64,000 bases of DNA from Juglans regia (Eukaryota; Streptophyta; Magnoliopsida; Fagales; Juglandaceae): the NCBI RefSeq assembly GCF_001411555.2, contig NC_049915.1:16506640-16570639 (forward strand). The letters run 5' to 3'. Below are positions 56,401-64,000 of the stretch, in pieces (positions within the stretch are counted from its first letter, which is position 1; the number at the start of each line of letters is the position of its first letter). The notes under the pieces were generated by a model that searched no databases, was not told the origin of the DNA, and worked only from the letters and a program-made list of their open reading frames with translations. The translations under genes were made by a program, and so were the position numbers.

Positions 56401-56700
56401 ATTATTAATGTGGCCAAGTGTGGTGGATTAGTAGTCCATACCATGTGATTGAATTAAATGAATAAAAAAGAAAAGGCAGAGTACTGGAAAAAGACTTGAA
56501 AGAAAGGATCGGAGACTTTGGCTAAATAATTAATGCCATAAAAACTGAGCCATCTACCCATTAGAGTAATTTCCACGAAATTTCCACGATTGATCAATGC
56601 GAGCGGTCGGAAGAATAGAATTTTAAAAAGAAACAAAACAGAAAGGAAAAAGGCTCGTGATAATGAATTTCGTTTTGAGAAGAAAAATGATACTTAGAAC
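56401..56700. repeat. U-module copy before NLR4
   Basis: ccatgtgattgaattaaatg, ggcagagtactggaaaaaga, ggatcggagactttggctaa and gccatctacccattagagta, the same order as before NLR1 and at 39000 and 52375. Confidence 0.72.
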
Positions 56701-56799
56701 TTCGTTATATTCCGAAGCAATGGATTTTTTTTTCGAACTTTTTAGTTTTTTTAAATAAAATCTTATAGCACTTTTTACAAATTCACAGAGTGCATTAAT

Positions 56800-57019
56800 C
56801 TTTTACAAATTAGGATCCAACATTAATTGAGCAGCTCATATTGATAATGATAATGGCGGGCCCTGCCTAACCGAATACAAAAATGCCATGCACTTGGGAA
56901 ATAAATAGTCTTGCTTCCTTTTTTTTTCTCTCTCACCAAAACAACAAAGGCCTAAAACAGTAGTGTTTCTTTATTTGCATACTTTCTCCTTAATTCGTTT
57001 CCTTTCTCCAACGAAAACA
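56800..57019 (+). promoter_or_regulatory. NLR4 core promoter and 5' leader
   Basis: ggatccaacattaattgagc, gcagctcatattgataatga, atgccatgcacttgggaaat, TATA-like aataaatag at about 56900-56908, a TC-rich patch, then the leader ending ccaacgaaaaca. About 5 bp are missing just before the TATA box compared with NLR2. The longer frame from 56963 starts on GTG and is not the start. Confidence 0.68.
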
Positions 57020-60000
57020 ATGGCAGAGTTCCTTCTTTCTAAATGCCTTGACGTATTGTTTGACCGACTGTTGTCTTCCGACTTGTTGAAATTTGCTCGC
57101 CTAGAGGGAATTCGAGAAGAGCTGGACAAGTGGCGCAAAACCATGACAATAATTCAAAGGGTGCTTGATGATGCAAAGGAGCAGCAACAGACTGAAAAGA
57201 CAGTGAAAGATTGGCTTGATGATCTCAGAGACTTGTTCTACGACATAGAAGATTTACTGGATGAGTTCTCCACAGAAGCTTTGGATGAACGCAAGTTGAT
57301 GGCCGGTGAAAGTCAAGCTAGCTCTAGTATGGTACGAAATCTCATCCCTTCTTGGTTTACTGATTCTAGTCCAAGTGATGTTAAGTTCAAGATTAGGCTG
57401 CGTTCAAAGATAGAGGAAATAAATACTAGATTTAATGATCTCGTGATACAAAAAGATCAACTGAATTTGAAGGAAAATTCTAGTATGAGACCAATTAGCA
57501 AAAGAAGAGAGATCAGATCTCCCTCAACTTCCTTGGTGACCGAAGATCACATATATGGTAGGGAGGAAGTCAGAGGGGCTGTACTTCAATTATTGGTCAG
57601 TGAAAAACAGAGTGATGCTTCGAATAAAGTACCCAATGTGATTCCTATAGTTGGTATGGGGGGTATTGGAAAGACAACATTGGCCCAGCTGGTATACAAT
57701 GATAAAAAAGTGGAGAGCTTTTTCGATCTGAAAGTATGGGCTTGTGTTTCAGAAGATTTTGATATTGCTGCAGTTACAAAAACAATTTTACAATCTTTGA
57801 CTCCAGAAAACTGTGATGGCAAAGCTCTAAATTGGTTGCAAGAAAAATTGAAGGAGAACCTACGTGGGAAAAGGTTTCTAGTAATTCTTGATGATGTTTG
57901 GAACGAGAACTACACTGATTGGACTCTCCTACGTGCTCCTTTTGAAGTAGGGGCTCCGAGAAGTAGTATTATCGTCACAACTCGTAACCAGAAAGTCTCA
58001 TCACTAATGCGAAACAAGGAAGTTGAGCCTTTTCAGTTGGAGTTGTTGTCAAATGAAGCTTGTTTGTCCATATTTACCCAACATGCATTGGAAGCAAGAG
58101 ACTTCAGTGCCCATCCAAACCTTAAAGATATTGGTGAGGAACTCGTTAGAAGATGTAAAGGCTTGCCATTGGCAGTAAAAACTATTGCAGGAGTCTTACG
58201 CAGTGAATATGAAGATCGCAATGAGTGGAAAAAAGTTTTGAAAAATAAGATATGGGATATTCCAGAAGAAGCAAGTGGAATTCCTTCCTCTCTTATGGTA
58301 AGCTATGACAATCTACCTTCACATTTAAAGAGGTGCTTTGCATACTGCTCAATACTACCAAAGGACTATGAATTTGAGGAGAATGAGGTGGTTCTCTTAT
58401 GGATGGCAGAAGGTTTGATACAACCACGACAAGATGAAGAGGAAATGGAAGATTTGGGTTCCGAATATTTTCGCAATCTGTTGTCAAGGTCATTTTTCCA
58501 ACAGTCACGTGGGATTAATCGAGGTGAGTGCAAGCTGGCCTCATCAATTGAATCACGATTTGTGATGCATGACCTCATCAATGATTTGGCTCAGTCGGTT
58601 GCAGGCGATACGTGCTATAGAATGGAAGATAAGCATGGGAATATTCCTATAAAGGCACGCCACTCATCTTATTTGGGAAGCCAATATGATGTAACTAAAA
58701 AGTTTGAGGTTTTTTCTAAATTCACAAGTAGTTTACGTACATTTTTACCTCTCATGCTACCATATCCAGGTGGTTGCTATTTGGCTCATCATGTTCCTTT
58801 TGAATTGATTCCAACATTACATTGTTTAAGGGTGTTATCTTTCAACGGATACTGCATAATTGAGCTACCGGATTCTATTGGTGAGTTGAAGCATTTGCGG
58901 TACCTTGACCTTTCAAATACTGAAATTAGGCTCCTGCCAGAATCAATAACTAGTCTCTACAACTTACAAACATTGTTGTTGAAGAACTGTTTTGATCTAA
59001 GGAAATTACCTTCAATGTTTCGAAACTTGGTCAACCTGTGCCACCTCAACATTGAAGGTGCATATCGTTTGGAAGGAATGCCGGTGCAAATAGGTAAATT
59101 AACTTGTCTTCAAACACTATCTAATCTAGTTGTGGGAAAAAACAATTGTTCTGGGTTAAAAGAGCTTGGACCTTTGATGCATCTTAAAGGGACACTCTGC
59201 ATTTCAAGATTAGAGAATGTGATTGAATCGAAGGATGCAAAAGATGCAAAATTAATTGAAAAGACGAAAATTGATGTGTTGTCGTTGGAATGGAGTAGGG
59301 ACATTGATGAGTCAAAAGACACGACAAGTGAACTAGAGGTACTAAATGGGCTACGACCTCATAACGCTTTGACGGAGCTGGTTATAATTAACTATGGTGG
59401 TACAAAATTTCCAAATTGGTTAACATCTCCTTCATTTCCTCGTACAGTCTCATTGAGATTGGAAAATTGTTACAACTGCACATCATTGCCTCCATTGGGG
59501 CAATATTTGCCATCACTCAAAAATCTTTGGATCAAGGAAATGGCTAACGTGAAGAGTGTTGGTTCTGAATTTTGTGGCGGTAATTTAGAGACTTTGCATT
59601 TCACTCACATGGTGGAGTGGGAGAATTGGAGTCCTTGTGAAGAATTTCCAAATCTGCGTGAGCTTTCCCTTAGAAACTGTCCGAAGCTATTAGAGAAGTT
59701 ACCAAATAACCTTCCTTTACTAAACGAAGTTCAGATAATTGATTGTGCGCAGTTGGTGGTCTCAATTTCATGCTTTCCAGATAAATGCAAATTTAACATT
59801 GAGAATCTCAGAGGGCTTTTTATGGAAGGGGTGGTGTGTGGAAGTAAGGTTACATTCAAATCAAGAAAATTCTACAGATCACTTTCACCAATTTCAGATG
59901 AAGGGCTTGATATGGAAGGGTTGGAAAGGTTAACTATTGACAGCTGTGAGGAGTTGACGAATTTGTGGTCAGACAACATGGGATCACTGCCACTTGATCT

Positions 60001-61198
60001 CCCATTTCTGCGTGATCTCCGCATTTATAATTGTCCCAAACTAGTCTCTTTGGTGGCGGAATCATTACCCAAGGCATTGATGTACAACAACACGTGTCTT
60101 CAGTCTATTCTTATCAATCATTGTGATTCGCTAACGCATTTTGCAAGAAGCCATCTGCCTCCAACTTTAAAGCGGCTACATATAGACAACTGCAGGAGTA
60201 TGAAGAAATTGGTGGAGGATGATGATAATGATACAAACAACAACAGTACTACTTGCAGTAGTGGGATCACATCTCGTCTTGAGTACTTGTGCATTTACAA
60301 TTGTCCATCCCTTGAATCCTTAACATCAAGCGGGGAATTACCTACCACACTCCAAGACCTAACTATTTCACTTTGTCCGAAACTGGAGTCAGTAGCCAAG
60401 AGTTTTCATCATAACTCATTTCTTACAAATTTCACCATCTTCGATTGTGAAAATCTTCAATCCTTGAACGGCATACACAACCTCACCTCGCTTCAATATT
60501 TGGAAATAATTAATTGTCGGAGCATTTTATCATTTCCCAAAGAAGGTTTTCCCACAAACCTAACAACACTCAAGATCTCTCATCTTAAAATCAGTGAAGC
60601 CTTGTTCGATTGGGGGCTGGACAACCTCACTTCTCTTAATGAACTTGAAATCTGTGGATGTCAGCATCTGGTGTCCTTTCCAGAGATGACGTTGCCTGCC
60701 TCTCTAACAAGCCTCCGCATCTCAGAATTCTCGAATCTAGAATGCCCGTCTTCCGTGGGTTTAAGAAAACTCACCTCTCTTCAAACACTCAAGATTTCTA
60801 TCTGCAAGAAGCTCACATGTTTTCCAGAGGATGGCCTGCCTCCCTCACTCCTACAGCTTTATATCTCTTCTTGCCAAAAGTTGATGTCCTTACCAAAGAA
60901 TGGCCTGCCTCCCTCACTCCTACAGCTTTATATCTCTTCTTGCCAAAAGTTGATGTCCTTACCAAAGAATGGCCTGCCTCCCTCACTCCTAGAGCTTCGT
61001 ATCTCTAATTGCCAAAAGTTGATGTCCTTACCAAAGAATGGCCTACCTTCCTCACTACAGGTACTTCTAATCGACAAATGTCCTCTGCTGGAAGAACGCT
61101 GCAAGAAAGATCAGAGAGAAGAGAGGCGCAGGATAGCTGACATCCCTTGGGTTCAAATTAATGGCAAATACCTTTATGAGACAGAAACAGAGGAATAA
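57020..61198 (+). CDS. NLR4: CC-NB-ARC-LRR resistance protein, I2/RPP13-like-1 type
   Basis: Single exon, 1392 aa, starting MAEFLLSKCLDVLFDRLL. Its coiled coil is the most diverged of the four (YDIEDLLDEF at 74-83). NB-ARC: P-loop GMGGIGKTTLAQ (212-223), kinase-2 FLVILDDVWNE (286-296), RNBS-B SSIIVTTRN, GLPL (381-384), CFAYCSILPKDYEF (439-452), MHD (516-518). Just before MHD it carries an insertion of about 12 residues (GINRGECKLASS, about 498-509) absent from the other three. LRRs run from about 601; one 69-bp LRR unit is missing at 60057-60061, while near the C terminus a 69-bp unit is repeated at 60833-61039 and followed by a diverged unit. NB-ARC and LRR tracts resemble NLR3 in some parts and NLR1 in others, as expected for gene conversion. 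Confidence 0.96.
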   Translation: MAEFLLSKCLDVLFDRLLSSDLLKFARLEGIREELDKWRKTMTIIQRVLDDAKEQQQTEKTVKDWLDDLRDLFYDIEDLLDEFSTEALDERKLMAGESQASSSMVRNLIPSWFTDSSPSDVKFKIRLRSKIEEINTRFNDLVIQKDQLNLKENSSMRPISKRREIRSPSTSLVTEDHIYGREEVRGAVLQLLVSEKQSDASNKVPNVIPIVGMGGIGKTTLAQLVYNDKKVESFFDLKVWACVSEDFDIAAVTKTILQSLTPENCDGKALNWLQEKLKENLRGKRFLVILDDVWNENYTDWTLLRAPFEVGAPRSSIIVTTRNQKVSSLMRNKEVEPFQLELLSNEACLSIFTQHALEARDFSAHPNLKDIGEELVRRCKGLPLAVKTIAGVLRSEYEDRNEWKKVLKNKIWDIPEEASGIPSSLMVSYDNLPSHLKRCFAYCSILPKDYEFEENEVVLLWMAEGLIQPRQDEEEMEDLGSEYFRNLLSRSFFQQSRGINRGECKLASSIESRFVMHDLINDLAQSVAGDTCYRMEDKHGNIPIKARHSSYLGSQYDVTKKFEVFSKFTSSLRTFLPLMLPYPGGCYLAHHVPFELIPTLHCLRVLSFNGYCIIELPDSIGELKHLRYLDLSNTEIRLLPESITSLYNLQTLLLKNCFDLRKLPSMFRNLVNLCHLNIEGAYRLEGMPVQIGKLTCLQTLSNLVVGKNNCSGLKELGPLMHLKGTLCISRLENVIESKDAKDAKLIEKTKIDVLSLEWSRDIDESKDTTSELEVLNGLRPHNALTELVIINYGGTKFPNWLTSPSFPRTVSLRLENCYNCTSLPPLGQYLPSLKNLWIKEMANVKSVGSEFCGGNLETLHFTHMVEWENWSPCEEFPNLRELSLRNCPKLLEKLPNNLPLLNEVQIIDCAQLVVSISCFPDKCKFNIENLRGLFMEGVVCGSKVTFKSRKFYRSLSPISDEGLDMEGLERLTIDSCEELTNLWSDNMGSLPLDLPFLRDLRIYNCPKLVSLVAESLPKALMYNNTCLQSILINHCDSLTHFARSHLPPTLKRLHIDNCRSMKKLVEDDDNDTNNNSTTCSSGITSRLEYLCIYNCPSLESLTSSGELPTTLQDLTISLCPKLESVAKSFHHNSFLTNFTIFDCENLQSLNGIHNLTSLQYLEIINCRSILSFPKEGFPTNLTTLKISHLKISEALFDWGLDNLTSLNELEICGCQHLVSFPEMTLPASLTSLRISEFSNLECPSSVGLRKLTSLQTLKISICKKLTCFPEDGLPPSLLQLYISSCQKLMSLPKNGLPPSLLQLYISSCQKLMSLPKNGLPPSLLELRISNCQKLMSLPKNGLPSSLQVLLIDKCPLLEERCKKDQREERRRIADIPWVQINGKYLYETETEE
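60833..61108 (+). repeat. 69-bp tandem LRR repeat in NLR4
   Basis: Four units begin at 60833, 60902, 60971 and 61040 (ggcctgcctccctcactcct or a variant). Units one and two are identical over 69 bp; unit three differs at a few bases; unit four is more diverged. Each encodes one 23-residue LRR of the form LPPSLLQLYISSCQKLMSLP. NLR1, NLR2 and NLR3 have two units fewer at this place. Confidence 0.93.
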
Positions 61199-61654
61199 AT
61201 CCAATGGTAAGTTTGTTCTGACTCTGATCCAAATTTCCATTTATGGATTTATTATTATTTTTTTATTTATGGATTTGCTTCTTGTCAAATCATCGATTGC
61301 ATGACATTGGGTTATGAATATGATTGTTAAGGATGTCTTTACGTCCATATAAATACAGAAATCGGTATAGAAAAAAATCCTCTGTTTTACCGATTAAGAA
61401 TATGATATATATATATATATATATATAGGCTGATGAATATTTATTTGTTCAATGCTTGCAGATTGTTCAAAAGACTGACACAAGTTGTTGCAACTTCCGA
61501 CTGCCATCTGAAAATTGGATGTGCAAGTAATATTGTTTTTCCCTTGCTATTAATTCTGCTACCTTTCATGTTACATCGAATGATTGAATTTCAACTGTTA
61601 ATACCATGTATAAACTACTCCCACTTCTTGCAACCAATTGGTTAAGGCTTATCT
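61199..61654 (+). other. NLR4 3' flank with candidate 3'-UTR intron
   Basis: The donor ATG|GTAAGT begins at 61207, 8 nt after the stop. A (TA)n run at about 61404-61427 precedes the candidate exon. The flank is cut at 61655 by the repeat that follows. Confidence 0.6.
61462..61526 (+). other. Candidate 65-nt noncoding 3' exon (NLR4)
   Basis: Preceded by gcttgcag and followed by gtaatatt; 65 nt as in the other copies. It starts attgttcaaaagactgacac. Confidence 0.55.
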
Positions 61655-64000
61655 TGTAACACCCCAAACCCGGATGGTCTGGAGACTTATTACCTGTCTC
61701 TTAAGAAATTATTTTCCAACACTACTAAAATAAAACTCAAATCTTTAATAGCAAAACTCAATATCAAGAGTTCTAAATAACCACCTTGAAAACTCCACAA
61801 AATCATTACCGCAGCTAAAATAAACTAAGGAGTCCGTAATCTCTCGGTAGTCATAACAACCCAACCAATAATTTCATAAATCTTACTGAAACTCAAGATA
61901 TTAATAAAACTCAAAGACATTAAAACTAAGAACACCAGAAGTCCTTCTTCTACCAACATCTCATCAGCTTAAACACAAACAGCAATCTAATCCAGGTCCT
62001 CATTTGGACTCTCCACATCATCTGAAAAATATTATAATGATAGGGAGTGAGTTATCAACAACTCAGTAAGCAGAAATCATATGCTAGCGTGTAAACTTGA
62101 GCATTTACAAAATAGAGCATGCAGAACAAAATATTTTCCAGAGTTATCTTGCATAACATAACATATTTTCAAAAGTAACAAAGTGATGATTTTAAGATAA
62201 GTAAAACCCATAGTGCTTTGGCATAACATAAACTGAATATCATCATCAGATCAAAACAGAGCATCAAACAGAGCAGAGACCATGTTTCACCCCCGTAGTA
62301 GGGTTGTGCTAACCCCGGTGGCCAAACCAGGCAGAGACAGAGGTGAAATCTTTCCTTTATTCTTCTCGGAGCCCCGAGTGTGCAAAAAGGAAAGACCACA
62401 ATAAAACTACTTTATTTCCAAAGTGCGTGCACTCAGAGACAGAGAACTTGGTACCAACCCAAACAGAGCAAAGCATAACAGAGCAGAGCAGAGCAAAGCA
62501 GAGACAGAGTCAAAGACGAAAACTAGTACACCATGCCAAAGGCTTTCATATGTTATATCAAAATAATACAAAGTACCAAAACAGAATCAGACAGTTTACA
62601 CACGCTGAACACAAAAGCCAGAACATCTTTCTAAATAAATGCACAACTTTTTATATTCTCAATATCGCTCTTTTTCCAGATTTCAGAAACCACATGGCAG
62701 AATTTAGCTCATGTCTACACAATGCATGTCAGAACATATTTTTCTCTTTTTCGTATAGATTTCATGAATATGCAAATAAACGACCGAGGTTGGTTTTGTT
62801 CTTCCCAAGTTCTCATTTCACCACAAAAATATGCAAAGTTTTCAGAAAATCAACCTCAGTCTCAAATAATTCGTGTAAGGCCTAGCATAGGAACCCCGCT
62901 TACCTGACTCCTGCAGCGCATTATCTATGACTTGAATACGATCTCTATCCGTCTCGTCACCTATTCATGAAAATAATATAAACTAAATATTAAAGTCCAA
63001 TAACACAAAATTGGTCTTAGACAACTTAAGACCCAATTTCTAGACCATAATTCAGCAAGTTTAATCCAACTCAAACAACCAAATAACAATCTGGACAGCC
63101 CCCACTTGGACCCAAAATATTCTATACCAATCTCAGTATTGTCCAATACAAGCATCAAAACCAATGTCAACTCCGATTATCACTAACTCACACTTATTTC
63201 AGCAGCTCATACTCCCAAGCAATCGTCAACAATTTAACCAAGACGACACTACACACTACTCTCTCTCCGTTCCCAACTCCACAACAGGAAAAAAAAATAT
63301 CTCAACACTTCTAGATGTTAAAAGGACCCAACAAACCCTTCTAAACATTTCCAAAACACTAAACCAATAATCCAAAAATATATCATCACTACCTAAAAAT
63401 ACCAATATTCACCATGACCAACATCAAACTCAAAACATCAATATTTAAACCTGCAACAGCCAACAAATTTCATAGCATAAACCAATCTCACACAAACAAC
63501 TCCATCATCCAATCCAACCGATCCCCTTACTCCTCGGACTCAGTCCAGCACAACCAATAAATTCACAGTAAATATGAATTAGCGCAGAAATACATTTAAA
63601 TCTCAAAAGTTCTTTGGGAAAAATACTTACAATACTATAATATAATTTTTGAAAGATCACGGAGATGCTAGAAGTAGCAACACAGCAACAAAACAGTGCC
63701 AAATGCACTGTGGCCGTGGGTCTCAAAAACTCACTTTTGAACGTGTGTAAACGAAGACCCGAGATTGATAGGGTAGGGCTTAGGGATGTCGGTGAAGCTA
63801 GTGATGGGGGTGATTGGCCGTGGGTGGCGGTGCAGAGGGCGGTCGAAGTCTAAAATACCCAAAACGAAAATATTGATGGTGTGGCTTCACCGGTGACAGA
63901 TCGGAGGTGGGGTTGGGTCCATTGGGTTGCTAGGAGGTCGAGGATGATGTGGTGAAGAGATGGTGGCCGGAGGTGGCGCGACGGCAGCGCAAGGAATGCC
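61655..64000. mobile_element. Large repeat of the foldback family, runs off the window
   Basis: Starts tgtaacaccccaaacccgga and shares with 26896-27606 a long stretch (aactaagaacaccagaagtc; catttggactctccacatca; agcagaaatcatatgctagc; gggttgtgctaaccccggtg). The remainder to 64000 is repeat-like DNA (caaagcagagacagagtcaaa patch), ending in a GC-richer segment (63700-64000). The 180-aa frame at 62343-62885 has no domain and is read as chance. Whether the family is a long-TIR DNA transposon or an LTR element cannot be settled because the other end is outside the window. Confidence 0.6.

Noticed and set aside
62343..62885. 180-aa frame near the window end
   Set aside because: It lies in repeat DNA, composition is non-protein-like, and the related repeat at 27.2-27.6 kb does not keep it.

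Overview
The window is nuclear DNA from a flowering plant. It is AT-rich, full of small transposons and repeats, and carries a tandem cluster of single-exon CC-NB-ARC-LRR (CNL/NLR) immune-receptor genes of the I2 / Rps1-k / 'RPP13-like protein 1' type. The abundance of 'catctcatctcat'-type MITEs and the receptor subtype suggest a woody eudicot, perhaps Fagales (walnut, hickory or oak). That placement is inference only; no marker gene fixes the species.

Layout, all NLRs on the + strand. Bases 1-4600 are the upstream block of NLR1, interrupted by a Tourist-like MITE swollen by a 29-bp minisatellite and by a 5'-truncated LINE. NLR1 is 4605-8516 (1303 aa), followed by 3' flank and a broken Raf-like kinase (9490-10957). 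The stretch 11.2-21.6 kb is repeat-rich and holds a small NB-ARC fragment fused to a decayed Ty3/gypsy integrase (15.4-17.0 kb). NLR2 is 21861-25874 (1337 aa), followed by a foldback element (26896-27820), two more kinase fragments, a LINE remnant and an LRR-only fragment (31403-31846). The stretch 31.9-41.7 kb is a block of 3'-flank and 5'-flank modules ending in a truncated NLR start (41627-41740). NLR3 is 43520-47587 (1355 aa). The stretch 47.6-54.15 kb is a second copy of the 31.9-40.75 kb block. A recombinant upstream block leads into NLR4, 57020-61198 (1392 aa). From 61655 to the window end lies a large repeat of the same family as the foldback element.

The four receptors keep every NB-ARC motif I can check (P-loop, kinase-2, RNBS-B, GLPL, RNBS-D, MHD), so all four look capable of coding. 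They share a TATA-like box with a pyrimidine-rich leader, a splice donor 8-25 nt after the stop codon, and a candidate 65-nt noncoding 3' exon. They differ by gain and loss of single 23-residue LRR units (69 bp), by promoter deletions next to the TATA box, and by mosaic NB-ARC/LRR tracts that point to gene conversion. The paralogous flanks act as empty-site controls and allow several transposon insertions to be defined to the base, with their target-site duplications. I saw no convincing non-NLR protein-coding gene, tRNA or rRNA. The most interesting signals are the LRR quantum, the conserved 3'-UTR splicing architecture and the multiply repeated upstream module.
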